Source: Pseudoalteromonas shioyasakiensis
GTDB taxonomy: Bacteria; Pseudomonadota; Gammaproteobacteria; Enterobacterales; Alteromonadaceae
Direction of reading: 5' to 3'
DNA length: 64,000 nt
Assembly (NCBI GenBank): GCA_013391845.1
Contig: CP058414.1
Coordinates: 1,412,501 to 1,476,500, forward strand
The notes under the pieces are model-generated. The model was not told where the DNA came from. It made no database searches and saw only the letters and a program-made list of their open reading frames with translations. The translations under genes were made by a program, and so were the position numbers. Position 1 is the stretch's first letter. Each line of letters starts with the position of its first letter. Positions 38,701-47,851 of this stretch are shown here, piece after piece.

Positions 38701-41121
38701 GTGCTGCCAGTTCAAGATATTTATCAATCCCTGTTAACCACATTACAGAGTAACCCTATGGCCTTATTGCAAGCGCCACCGGGAGCGGGTAAATCAACAT
38801 GGCTGCCTCTTACCTTGATGCGCGAAGGGCACTTTAAACGCATTGTAATGTTAGAGCCAAGACGACTCGCCGCTCGCAATATTGCTCAGTACTTGGCAAG
38901 TCAGCAAAATGAAAAAGTCGGCGGAAGTGTCGGCTTACGTATTCGTGGCGAATCAAAAGTAAGCGCTGCAACAAAGCTCGAAATAGTCACCGAAGGCATG
39001 CTGACGCGTATGTTACAAAATGACCCAGAGCTAAGTGATGTTGATTTACTTATATTTGATGAATTTCACGAGCGCTCAATTGCTGCAGATACAGCTTTGG
39101 CATTTGCCCTCGAAACACAGGCGGCACTTCGCGATGATTTAAAAATCTTACTGATGTCGGCAACCTTAGACGGCGATCGTTACAGTGACTTTTTTAGCTG
39201 CCCTATTATCTCATCTCAAGGGCGAAGCTACCCCATTGATGAAGTGTATATTCCACGTAAAGACGAAAGCCGCTGGCTTGATGATATACCCGCCGTGATA
39301 AAACAGGCGCTTAGTGAGCAAACGGGTAGTGCTTTAGTATTCTTACCAGGACAGCGTGAAATCATACGCGTTCAGCAATCTCTAAACGATTTAGCTGATA
39401 GTGTCGAAGTATTTAGCTTGTATGGTGAGCAAAATAAAAACGAGCAACAAGCTGCTATAGCGCCAGCTAAAAATGGCAAACGCAAAGTGGTATTAACCAC
39501 CAATGTGGCTGAAACCAGTTTGACCATTGAAGGAATACGCATTGTGGTTGATAGCGGCAAACGCCGTGCTGCTAATTTCAATTTAAAAACCGGTGTCACT
39601 GAACTTGTTACTCAAAGTATCTCTCGTTCTTCAGCTATACAGCGCGGTGGTCGTGCTGGACGTATTGAGCCGGGGGTTGTGTATCGATTAGGCTCTAAGC
39701 AAACCTTTGAGCGCCGTAACAGCCATGATACGCCAGAAATTCTTACCAGTGATATTAGTCAGTTGTTATTAGAGACAAAACAGTGGGGGGCATCACTTGC
39801 TGAGCTAAGCTTACTCGACCCACCAAGTAGCCAGCAAATTAAGCAGGCAACGGCACTTTTGAAAATGCTCGAAGCTATTGATGAAAATGAAAAGCTGACC
39901 TCGCTTGGCAGCCAAATGCTGAGCTATGGAGCCGATATTCGCCTCTCGCACATGCTTATTAAAGCAAAGCAACTAGAGCAGCGCATGCCTGGTATTTATA
40001 TATTAGCGGGGTATTTAACAGCGTTGCTTGAAAGCCGAATTAGTATGCCTTCTGATCTTAATTTGGCATTACATAGTCAGCACAGCAAACCGCACCCAGT
40101 ATTTAAGCAGCAATTAACTTATTGGCTATCACGCTTGCAGCTCAAGCCGGTTGATGAGCTTAAAACAGAGTATTTAGCGGTGCTGGTGGCGCTTGCTTTT
40201 CCTGACCGGCTAGCAAAAAAGCGCGGTAATGGTTATTTACTTGCCAATGGTGCGGGCGCAGACTTAAGTGAGGAGTTTTGGCATAACGATGATTATATTG
40301 CCATTGCTCACATGGGCGGTCATAAGGGAAACCGTGTTTTCGCTGCTGTTGCCTTTATGCCAAGTGAGCTTGAAGATGAGCTTTCGCATTTATTTACTGA
40401 GCAAACTCGCTGCGAATACGATGAGAAAGCAGGGCGCTTTATCCATCAAGATGAGCTCAAGCTTGGTGCTATCACAATAGCGAGTCAGCCAAGTAAACAC
40501 CCCTTAGATAAGAGCGAGCGCACTAAAGCGTGGTTAAACTTATTTAGTAAGCAGGGTTTTTCGTTATTTAATGAACAGCCCGACAGTGAGCAGTTACTGA
40601 TTCGAATGAGCTTAGCAAGTAAGCTATTACCCGAATCATTCCCACTTTTTAATCGTGATGAATTAATCGTTGATAACCAATGGCTTGCACCTTATTTTGA
40701 TGATATTAAAAACCTTGAGCAGTTAAAAAAGTTTAACTACAGCGAAGCGATTAAAAGCTGTTTTGATTGGCAGCAGCAAAGCTTATTAAATGAATTACTG
40801 CCCTTACGATTAATCGTGCCAAGTGGTTCAAATGTAAAAGTGACTTATCAGCTTGATGGCCCTGCAAAGCTAAGTGTTCGTATGCAAGAAGTGTATGGCA
40901 TGACCAGTACGCCTTTACTTGCGCAAGGTAAGTTGCCGTTATTAATGGAGTTATTATCGCCAGCTCGGCGACCGCTGCAGCTAACCCAAGACTTAGCTAA
41001 CTTTTGGCAAACAAGTTACCGCGACGTGCAAAAAGAAATGAAAGGGCGTTACCCAAAACATTTTTGGCCAGACAACCCTGCCATCAGTCAAGCGACCAAC
41101 AAAGTGAAAAGTAAAATGTGA
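38701..41121 (+). CDS. hrpB: ATP-dependent RNA-helicase-like protein HrpB
   Basis: An 806-residue DEAH-family superfamily 2 helicase. Motif I is APPGAGKSTW, motif II IFDEFHERS (DEFH), motif III LLMSATLDG, and motif VI lies in QRGGRAGRIEPG. The C-terminal half matches the HrpB-specific region. The physiological role in most bacteria is unclear. It starts with GTG at 38701; a TAAGAG about nine bases upstream is a moderate ribosome site. It stands alone. Confidence 0.94.
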   Translation: MLPVQDIYQSLLTTLQSNPMALLQAPPGAGKSTWLPLTLMREGHFKRIVMLEPRRLAARNIAQYLASQQNEKVGGSVGLRIRGESKVSAATKLEIVTEGMLTRMLQNDPELSDVDLLIFDEFHERSIAADTALAFALETQAALRDDLKILLMSATLDGDRYSDFFSCPIISSQGRSYPIDEVYIPRKDESRWLDDIPAVIKQALSEQTGSALVFLPGQREIIRVQQSLNDLADSVEVFSLYGEQNKNEQQAAIAPAKNGKRKVVLTTNVAETSLTIEGIRIVVDSGKRRAANFNLKTGVTELVTQSISRSSAIQRGGRAGRIEPGVVYRLGSKQTFERRNSHDTPEILTSDISQLLLETKQWGASLAELSLLDPPSSQQIKQATALLKMLEAIDENEKLTSLGSQMLSYGADIRLSHMLIKAKQLEQRMPGIYILAGYLTALLESRISMPSDLNLALHSQHSKPHPVFKQQLTYWLSRLQLKPVDELKTEYLAVLVALAFPDRLAKKRGNGYLLANGAGADLSEEFWHNDDYIAIAHMGGHKGNRVFAAVAFMPSELEDELSHLFTEQTRCEYDEKAGRFIHQDELKLGAITIASQPSKHPLDKSERTKAWLNLFSKQGFSLFNEQPDSEQLLIRMSLASKLLPESFPLFNRDELIVDNQWLAPYFDDIKNLEQLKKFNYSEAIKSCFDWQQQSLLNELLPLRLIVPSGSNVKVTYQLDGPAKLSVRMQEVYGMTSTPLLAQGKLPLLMELLSPARRPLQLTQDLANFWQTSYRDVQKEMKGRYPKHFWPDNPAISQATNKVKSKM

Positions 41122-41271
41122 CTGTAATGAAGTGAGCGCTTAGCTCAGCTTTATTGCCTACCTTAGAGCTGCTCACTTCATAAACCGTTACAATTTCTAG
41201 CCTTGTTTTGGTTTCTCTTTTACTGGTTGTTTAGTAGTCTGAATTAGTCATTAGTAAAAAAGAGAAAGTCG

Positions 41272-41709
41272 GTGTCTGCTGCTATAACCCTTACTCAATA
41301 CGTTAAAAAACGCACAGGTGTGCCCATTGGCCATAAAGATTCGCTGCGCAATATGCTGACACGTTCGCTGGGGGCTAGCTCATTTTATTTATTTTGGCGA
41401 TATTGGAATCCGGTGTGGAGCTATTATTTATCTCGTTATGTGATGAAGCCTTGCAATGACATTATGCCGGTTTGGTGTGCCGTTGTTGTGACCTTTGCCG
41501 TAAGCGGAGCGCTGCACGATTTAGCCGTGAGTTTAGTGAAGTTAAAGCCAATATTCTTTTTTACTCCTTGGTTTACTGTGATGGGCGCTTTGGTATTGCT
41601 AAGCAAGTACAGCCAACTTCAGTTTGGCTCTGCTCCTTGGTGGTTAAGAGCGCTCGCCAACATCTGCTTTATTGTGCTGGGCTATTGGTTGACGAGCTTA
41701 CTTTTTTAG
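41272..41709 (+). CDS. Small MBOAT-like membrane protein
   Basis: A 145-residue protein with about three hydrophobic helices. The stretch FWRYWNPVWSYYLSRYVMKP followed by VSGALHDL resembles the core of membrane-bound O-acyltransferases, where the His is catalytic. It is far shorter than the usual 400-500-residue enzymes, so it is either a minimal relative or a remnant. It starts with GTG at 41272 after GAGAAAG. It ends 7 bases before the convergent alkene reductase gene. Confidence 0.6.
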   Translation: MSAAITLTQYVKKRTGVPIGHKDSLRNMLTRSLGASSFYLFWRYWNPVWSYYLSRYVMKPCNDIMPVWCAVVVTFAVSGALHDLAVSLVKLKPIFFFTPWFTVMGALVLLSKYSQLQFGSAPWWLRALANICFIVLGYWLTSLLF

Positions 41710-41716
41710 CGTGTTA

Positions 41717-42805
41717 TTACGTTGCTAAAGGGTAGTCGGTGTAGCCTTTAGCACCGCCTCCAAATAAGGTATCTGGATCATGCTGAGCAAGCTCAATACC
41801 TTGTTCAATACGAGCTGGCAGATCTGGGTTGGCAACAAACGGACGACCAAAGCCAATTAAATCAGCCCAACCTGCGGCTAATGCTTGCTCTGCTTTATCG
41901 CCAGTGTACTTGCCTGCATAAATCATTAATCCGGCATAGTTTTCACGTAGTGCTTGCTTAAAGCTTTGCTCCATTAGTGGCGCGTCATCCCAATCAGCTT
42001 CGGCAATGTGCAAGTAAGCAACGTTTAGGTCATTGAGTACTTTTGCTGCGCCAATATAGGTTTCAAAGGGGTTATCATCAACCGTACCATTGAGTGTTGT
42101 GAGTGGTGCAAGGCGCACGCCTACACGCTCAGCGCCAATTTCATCGCAAACCGCTTGTGTCACTTGTTGTAAAAAACGTAAGCGGTTTTCTAAACTGCCG
42201 CCGTATTCATCAGTGCGTTGGTTCGACTCTGAATCAATAAATTGATTAATTAAATAACCATTAGCAGCATGTAGTTCAATACCATCAAACCCTGCATCAA
42301 CTGCATTACGGGCAGCTTGGCGGTATTCGTTTATAACCTGTTTGATGTCGTCATGGCTCATTGCGAGTGGCAGTGATGTGGCAACAAAGTCGGGTTTGTC
42401 ATCTTCATCAATAAAAACTTTTACGTCCTTGGCTGCAATAGCTGATGGCGCAATGGGTTGCTCGCCACCCGTGTTACTTGGGTGAGACACTCGGCCAACA
42501 TGCCAAAGCTGAGCGAACATAATGCCACCAGCTTGATGAACTTTGTCGGTTACTTTCTTCCAACCGACAATTTGCTCGGGAGTATAAATACCCGGCGTCC
42601 AAGCATAGCCCTTACCTAGTGCTGATATTTGTGTACCTTCGCTAATGATTAAGCCTGCGCTGGCACGTTGGGCATAGTAGTCGGCCATTAACTCATTGGC
42701 GATATCACCCGGTTGTGATGAGCGAGAGCGTGTCATTGGTGGCATAACAATGCGGTTTTTTAATGTATGACCGGCAAGTTGTACGGTTTCGAATAATTTG
42801 TTCAT
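41717..42805 (-). CDS. Old Yellow Enzyme family FMN alkene reductase
   Basis: A 362-residue NemA-type flavoenzyme that reduces activated C=C bonds and nitro-type electrophiles using NAD(P)H. Typical features are the FMN-binding start KNRIVMPPMTRSR, the substrate-binding His/Asn pair in ELHAANGYLINQF, and IGFGRPFVANPDLP. It lies behind a LysR-type gene on the same strand with 98 bases between, so it may be that regulator's target. N-ethylmaleimide or xenobiotic reductase activity is plausible. Confidence 0.93.
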   Translation of the reverse strand: MNKLFETVQLAGHTLKNRIVMPPMTRSRSSQPGDIANELMADYYAQRASAGLIISEGTQISALGKGYAWTPGIYTPEQIVGWKKVTDKVHQAGGIMFAQLWHVGRVSHPSNTGGEQPIAPSAIAAKDVKVFIDEDDKPDFVATSLPLAMSHDDIKQVINEYRQAARNAVDAGFDGIELHAANGYLINQFIDSESNQRTDEYGGSLENRLRFLQQVTQAVCDEIGAERVGVRLAPLTTLNGTVDDNPFETYIGAAKVLNDLNVAYLHIAEADWDDAPLMEQSFKQALRENYAGLMIYAGKYTGDKAEQALAAGWADLIGFGRPFVANPDLPARIEQGIELAQHDPDTLFGGGAKGYTDYPLAT

Positions 42806-42903
42806 TACGGCTCCTTAAAAGCGAATATGCTTTCAGCATAACGAAAGTTATTTATGAAATTAATGCCAGTAATCACAAAACACTTTTGCTAAAAATGAAA
42901 AAA

Positions 42904-43791
42904 CTATAGCGTTAACCTTGGTGCTATAAAGTCTAAAAATGCTAATACTCGTGATGACACACCGCTGTTTTGATAATACACCGCATGCACTTTTTCGCGG
43001 CGATTAGGGCTCAGCACTTCGCCTTCGAGCACTTTTACTAAACGGCCTGCTTTTAAATCTTCATTGATCATAAATTCCGACAACAAGGTAATGCCGTGAC
43101 CTTGAATACAAAGCTGGCGAACAGTTTCACCACTTGAAGCACTGATTGAAAATTTAAGCTCTAAAGGCGTGGTTAGCGGCCAGTGGTTTAAATGCGGTGC
43201 ATCGGTAAAACCAATAAGTTGTTGTGAGGCTAAATCGGTTAGCTCATTTAATGGTGGTGCAGCTTGTAAATAATCAGGGCTTGCTACTAGCTGTAGTTTG
43301 CTTATGCCCAAAGTGCGCGCATGCAAGTTTGAGTCAGCAAGTTCGCCAATACGAATGGCAATATCGGTTTTATGTTCAAGCAAATCGATAATGTTGTCGT
43401 GGCTGGTGATCTCGAGCTTTATATCAGGATAAGCGTGATTAAAGGCTTTTAAATGTGGCGCTAATTGGTGAAACACAAAGGGGCTCGCGGCATCGACTCT
43501 TAACTTTCCTGATGGGGCACTGTGTAGGAGTTTTAAGGCTTCTTCGCCTTGTGCAAGCTGACTCAGTGCTTCTCTAGCATAGCCTAAAAATAACTCGCCT
43601 TCTTCGGTCAGCTCAATGCGCCTTGTGGTGCGATTGAATAAAGTAACGTTTAAGGATTTTTCGAGCCGAGTCACCGCCCGTGATATTTTTGCTACTTGCT
43701 CATCTAAGGCATTGGCTGCACTTGAGAACCCGCCGGTATCAACCACGCTAATAAATGCTTCTAAATCTTGGGTATTGGAGACCACACTCAT
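42904..43791 (-). CDS. LysR-type transcriptional regulator
   Basis: A 295-residue regulator with an N-terminal winged HTH (DLEAFISVVDTGGFSSAANA, RAVTRLEKSLNVTLFNRTTR) and a C-terminal inducer-binding domain. It is divergent from an MFS gene with 110 bases between and upstream of the alkene reductase gene, so it probably controls one or both. A perfect inverted repeat in the divergent region is a likely binding site. Confidence 0.93.
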   Translation of the reverse strand: MSVVSNTQDLEAFISVVDTGGFSSAANALDEQVAKISRAVTRLEKSLNVTLFNRTTRRIELTEEGELFLGYAREALSQLAQGEEALKLLHSAPSGKLRVDAASPFVFHQLAPHLKAFNHAYPDIKLEITSHDNIIDLLEHKTDIAIRIGELADSNLHARTLGISKLQLVASPDYLQAAPPLNELTDLASQQLIGFTDAPHLNHWPLTTPLELKFSISASSGETVRQLCIQGHGITLLSEFMINEDLKAGRLVKVLEGEVLSPNRREKVHAVYYQNSGVSSRVLAFLDFIAPRLTL

Positions 43792-43810
43792 GGCTTTACC
43801 TTTTCATTTT

Positions 43811-43829
43811 TGACAAAAGTATTTTGTCA
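43811..43829. promoter_or_regulatory. Inverted repeat in the LysR/MFS divergent region
   Basis: TGACAAAA-GTA-TTTTGTCA, a perfect 8-bp inverted repeat with a 3-base centre, located 20 bases before the LysR gene start. It fits an autoregulatory LysR operator. Confidence 0.6.
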
Positions 43830-43901
43830 CTACCGCTATTTTTTGCAAATTTAATTTTAGCCACAATAGTCGCACTTTCAAAAATTAATAGAGGATATGT
43901 G

Positions 43902-45083
43902 ATGCCAATAGCATTACTTGCGTTAACTCTCAGTGCGTTTGCCATAGGCACCACTGAGTTTGTGATTGTCGGCTTAGTACCAACTATCGCTGATGATTTG
44001 ATGGTTTCGTTACCGAGTGCTGGGTTACTTGTTAGCTTGTATGCATTAGGGGTTGCGGTGGGGGCGCCAGTACTAACTGCGCTTACCGGGCGCTGGAATC
44101 GAAAACATGTATTACTTAGTTTAATGAGTCTTTTTGTTATCGGTAACTTACTGGCTTGGCAAGCACCTAGTTATGGTAGTTTGATCACCGCAAGGGTTCT
44201 AACAGGCCTTGCTCATGGGGTATTTTTCTCGATTGGTTCAACCATCGCTACCGGGCTTGTCAGTAAAGATAAAGAAGCCAGTGCTATCGCGATTATGTTT
44301 ACTGGTTTAACGGTTGCATTAGTAACTGGTGTGCCATTAGGGACTTGGATTGGTCAACATTTTGGCTGGCGAGCGACCTTTTTAGTGGTGTCTTTGTTGG
44401 GTTTAATAGCACTTATTGGCAGTGCATTTTTAATTCCAAGCAACTTAAAGCAAAGTAAAGCAGCCACGTTGGGTGAGCAATTAAAGGTAATGGTGCAACC
44501 TAGGCTTTTACTGGTGTATTTGATGACCATACTTGGTTATGGTGGGACATTTACTGCCTTCACTTATTTAGCGCCTATTTTAGAGCAGCAAACTGGTTTT
44601 GCATCTGCCACCATTAGCTTAATCATGCTGGTTTACGGGGTATCGGTTGCTGTTGGGAATATATACGGTGGTAAGTTAGCCGATAAAAAGGGCCCGATTA
44701 GTGCGCTTACTATTATCTTTAGTGCTTTAAGTATTGTGCTATTAGTACTGACCTTTACTATGCAATCTAAAGTAGCAGCGGTACTAACCATACTCGTATG
44801 GGGTGCATTTGCATTTGGTAATGTTCCTGGGCTGCAAGTTTATGTGGTTAAACTTGCTGAAAAATTCACACCCAATGCCGTTGATGTGGCCTCTGGGTTA
44901 AACATTGCAGCGTTTAATATCGGTATTGCGCTAGGTTCAGTGTTAGGAGGCGTTGTCGTTGAAAACTACTCATTACAAGACACTGCTTGGATTGGTGCTA
45001 TTATTAGTTTAGCGGCGTTAATTGCAACAAGATACAGCGGTTATTTAGATAAACGAGCGCTTATAAAGCCACAAACAGCTTAA
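43902..45083 (+). CDS. DHA1-family MFS efflux transporter
   Basis: A 393-residue, 12-helix transporter of the arabinose-efflux/DHA1 type (SAFAIGTTEFVIVGLVPTIA at helix 1, ALTGRWNRKHVL after helix 2, GVPLGTWIGQHFGWRATF at the fifth). The frame runs open further upstream, but GAGGA sits six bases before ATG 43902 and the protein begins correctly there. It is divergent from the LysR gene and probably regulated by it. Substrate unknown; sugar or drug export is possible. Confidence 0.9.
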   Translation: MPIALLALTLSAFAIGTTEFVIVGLVPTIADDLMVSLPSAGLLVSLYALGVAVGAPVLTALTGRWNRKHVLLSLMSLFVIGNLLAWQAPSYGSLITARVLTGLAHGVFFSIGSTIATGLVSKDKEASAIAIMFTGLTVALVTGVPLGTWIGQHFGWRATFLVVSLLGLIALIGSAFLIPSNLKQSKAATLGEQLKVMVQPRLLLVYLMTILGYGGTFTAFTYLAPILEQQTGFASATISLIMLVYGVSVAVGNIYGGKLADKKGPISALTIIFSALSIVLLVLTFTMQSKVAAVLTILVWGAFAFGNVPGLQVYVVKLAEKFTPNAVDVASGLNIAAFNIGIALGSVLGGVVVENYSLQDTAWIGAIISLAALIATRYSGYLDKRALIKPQTA

Positions 45084-45172
45084 AAATAAACTATTGATAG
45101 TTAGGGGTTTTGTCGTTATTTTAGGTTCGTAATTTGATTCTTAGTCAATAACTAAAACCACAAGGAATAACG

Positions 45173-45640
45173 ATGAAGCACCTTTATTTTCTGGCTATTT
45201 GTTTGCTAAGCGCATTTAGCAGCCATGCAAAGCAAGCTAACCCAGAGCTGACAGCATTAGCACAGCAGTACTTCAATACCATGGTTGCAACACAAGCACC
45301 TAATGCCACCAAAAAAGAGTTAGAAGCCTTTTTAGCTTTATTAACTGACGACGTAGCAAACCAACACTTACCTTATCAAACTGATGATTCAAGAGAACCA
45401 GATGGTAAAGCCATGATGCGCAAAGGCATGACTTTTTACCTTGGGGCGCACACTGAATATCAAGCAAACTTACTCGATACCTTTATTTTTAATGATTCGG
45501 CCATTGCTTTACGTTATACCCATCACGCTAAAGGTATACACCCACAAAACCAGCAAGAAATTGAATACACGCAAACCATTATGGATGTGCTCGAAATAGA
45601 AGATGGCAAGATAGCGGTTATTCGTAAATACCACGAATGA
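45173..45640 (+). CDS. Secreted SnoaL/NTF2-like protein
   Basis: A 155-residue exported protein: signal peptide MKHLYFLAICLLSAFSSHA, then a single cone-fold domain with LLTDDVANQHLPY and the closing strand pattern TIMDVLEIEDGKIAVIRKYH typical of SnoaL-like proteins. No catalytic residues can be assigned. It sits between the MFS gene and a porin gene, with 89 and 225 bases to each side. Confidence 0.75.
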   Translation: MKHLYFLAICLLSAFSSHAKQANPELTALAQQYFNTMVATQAPNATKKELEAFLALLTDDVANQHLPYQTDDSREPDGKAMMRKGMTFYLGAHTEYQANLLDTFIFNDSAIALRYTHHAKGIHPQNQQEIEYTQTIMDVLEIEDGKIAVIRKYHE

Positions 45641-45865
45641 ATCCATCAATTTTGAATTAGGCTACTTTTCTACGATCCTTTTTCATATAAATAACCTAAA
45701 CTTAATGATGATAAATTTAGTTCGTATCAATGACATTGGCTTAAATTTAGACTGAGTAAAATTTTATTTGTGCGGTGATGTAATTTAAGTGCATCCCAAA
45801 AATGATGTTTTATCTGTAATTGAGAATGATGCTAAACATAACTGCATTAAGTTTAGGAAACCAAC

Positions 45866-46573
45866 ATGACAACAAGACAAACAGTATTAGCGGCAGCGTT
45901 GCCATTGGCATTACTATCGACATCAGCAATGGCTGACTTATCGGCTACGGTTACATTGGCGTCAGATTACACCTTTAACGGTGTGAGCCAAACCATGAAT
46001 GATCCAGCGATTCAAGGCAGCTTAGATTATGCCTTTGCGGATTCAGGTATGTATGTGGGGACTTGGGCTTCAAATGTAGATTTTGGCGATGGTACTGACA
46101 TTGAGTGGGATGCGTATTTCGGTAATTATGTTGAGATAAACGACGCCCTTAGTGTTGATTATGGTATTGCTTACTATTCATACCATGGTGAAGATTACTC
46201 AAGCGACGGTAACTATTTTGAGACTTATGCAAAGTTTGGCTATACCAATAGCCTAGGTTTCACAGAACTTAACTTTTGGTACGCTTGGGATTACTTTGGT
46301 ACCGATGCAGGGCATGTGATTTCTATGGTTGCCCATACCTTTGAAATTGCACCAAATCATGCAATTCGTGCCAGCTTTGATATTTCTAATTCTCTCGATG
46401 GTAATAAGTTTGCCTGGGATGGCAACGATAAATCATACAATCATTATCGTTTAGCTTATCAAACAAGCTTTGCAGGTTTTGATTTCGAGCTTGCTGGCGA
46501 AAACACCAGCCTTGACTGGGATACCGCAGATGAGCGAATTGTAGCGTCTATTTCACGCAGCTTTGATTTATAA
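45866..46573 (+). CDS. TorF-family outer-membrane porin-like protein
   Basis: A 235-residue beta-barrel protein. The signal peptide ends at AMA, then DLSATVTLASDYTFNGVSQT, the opening typical of the TorF (Gcw_chp) family. Alternating aromatic strands follow, and the chain ends in SISRSFDL with a Phe near the C-terminus. It is probably an outer-membrane channel of unknown substrate. AGGA precedes the ATG, and a strong terminator follows. Confidence 0.88.
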   Translation: MTTRQTVLAAALPLALLSTSAMADLSATVTLASDYTFNGVSQTMNDPAIQGSLDYAFADSGMYVGTWASNVDFGDGTDIEWDAYFGNYVEINDALSVDYGIAYYSYHGEDYSSDGNYFETYAKFGYTNSLGFTELNFWYAWDYFGTDAGHVISMVAHTFEIAPNHAIRASFDISNSLDGNKFAWDGNDKSYNHYRLAYQTSFAGFDFELAGENTSLDWDTADERIVASISRSFDL

Positions 46574-46591
46574 GCTCTGCTTTAATAAACG

Positions 46592-46620
46592 AAACGGCTA
46601 ACCTTGGTTAGCCGTTTTTT
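46592..46620 (+). terminator. Terminator of the TorF-like gene
   Basis: 12-bp arms AAACGGCTAACC/GGTTAGCCGTTT with a 2-base centre and T residues after. Confidence 0.9.
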
Positions 46621-46648
46621 ATGCTTAGAGTATCTTAATGGATGAGGA

Positions 46649-46864
46649 TTAAATCTCTTCGCCTTCGTGCTGCATCGCTAAATCATCAAGCTCAGCAAGG
46701 GTGTAATCAAAGTCACTCGTATCGACTTCGTAACGTATTTTCACGCCATAACCACCTTGGCAAAGTGTCGCAGTGACTTTAGCCACTGACCAATGTTTAA
46801 GCTTGTTTAAAAACCGATTGGCGGTTTGCTGTGAGTCAAAGCGATAACTGACTTGCGATTCCAT
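46649..46864 (-). CDS. Hypothetical small acidic protein
   Basis: A 71-residue protein of no family I recognise. The N-terminal part (VSYRFDSQQTANRFLNKLKH) followed by a Gly-rich turn and strand (LCQGGYGVKIRYEV) suggests a small alpha/beta fold, like a ferredoxin-like half. The tail is acidic (LAELDDLAMQHEGEEI). It lies 48 bases downstream of the dienelactone hydrolase gene and may be cotranscribed with it. Confidence 0.65.
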   Translation of the reverse strand: MESQVSYRFDSQQTANRFLNKLKHWSVAKVTATLCQGGYGVKIRYEVDTSDFDYTLAELDDLAMQHEGEEI

Positions 46865-46912
46865 CTCTTTTCTAGCCTAAAATTTTTTCGAGAGTGTATG
46901 AAATTGCTCTGT

Positions 46913-47803
46913 TTAAATCAATTGCTCATTGAAAAAAGCCAATGTGCGTTGCCATGAAAGCTCCGCCTGCTTTTCATCATAACGCGATGTGGAGTCGTTA
47001 TGAAAACCATGATTTGCTTGTTCATACATATGCATAGTGTAAGGCACTTGATGGGCTTTTAAGTCGCTCTCGTATTCTGGCCATGTTGCATTAACGCGGT
47101 TATCAAACTCAGCTAAATGCACTAGTAGAGGGGCTTTGATGTTTTGTCTGAGCTCTTTGACTGCGGGTGTTCCGTAGTAGGGTACGCCTGCATTAATTAG
47201 TTTGCTATCAACTGCTGCTAGGTAGTTGACCATATAACCACCAAAGCAAAAGCCTACCGCACCGAGTTTGTCATTACTATTTGGGTGTCTTTTTATATAT
47301 TCAGCTGCGGCGATAAAATCTTGTTGGATTTTTTGTTTATCCATAGAGCGCTGCATTGCACGCCCTTCATCATCGTTGCCAGGGTAGCCACCAAGAGGGT
47401 GTAATGCATCTGGCGCAAAGGCAATAAAACCGGCTTTGGCAAGGCGACGAGCAACATCTTTAATATAAGGGTTTAAGCCTCTGTTTTCGTGGATCACTAA
47501 GACTAATGGGTGCTTACCGGTTAAATTAGCGGGTTCGACTAAATAACCTTTTCCTTCGCCATGACCTTTAAACGAATCAAAGGTTTTATAGCTGGCTTTA
47601 ATATCAGGGTCATTAAAGGATACTTGCTCAGCTAATGCGTAGTTTGGCAGTAAAGCGCTACTTAGCATTGCCATTGAATAACCAAGGGCTGCTAAGCCAC
47701 CAAGCTTTTTCATAAAGGTGCGGCGATCCATTAAGCCATGGGCGTATTCATCGTACCAATCGAAAGCTTCTTGGGGAATGTGGTTATGGCGTTGCTCAGT
47801 CAT
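46913..47803 (-). CDS. Tat-exported dienelactone-hydrolase-family protein
   Basis: A 296-residue alpha/beta hydrolase. The nucleophile is Cys in GAVGFCFGGYM, the acid Asp in AEFDNRV and the base His in NHGFHNDS, the DLH triad. A twin-arginine signal (DRRTFMKKLGGLAALG) lies at about residue 27, after a hydrophilic N-terminal extension, suggesting folded export to the periplasm; most characterised DLH enzymes are cytoplasmic. The substrate is unknown. Confidence 0.88.
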   Translation of the reverse strand: MTEQRHNHIPQEAFDWYDEYAHGLMDRRTFMKKLGGLAALGYSMAMLSSALLPNYALAEQVSFNDPDIKASYKTFDSFKGHGEGKGYLVEPANLTGKHPLVLVIHENRGLNPYIKDVARRLAKAGFIAFAPDALHPLGGYPGNDDEGRAMQRSMDKQKIQQDFIAAAEYIKRHPNSNDKLGAVGFCFGGYMVNYLAAVDSKLINAGVPYYGTPAVKELRQNIKAPLLVHLAEFDNRVNATWPEYESDLKAHQVPYTMHMYEQANHGFHNDSTSRYDEKQAELSWQRTLAFFNEQLI

Positions 47804-47851
47804 ACTTATATCCTTTAAAAACGAGTTAGGTTTATAACTTTAGCTGAAATA

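Noticed and set aside
43755..43901. Longer N-terminus for the MFS transporter
   Set aside because: The extra 49 codons overlap the LysR gene start and its operator; a good ribosome site serves ATG 43902.
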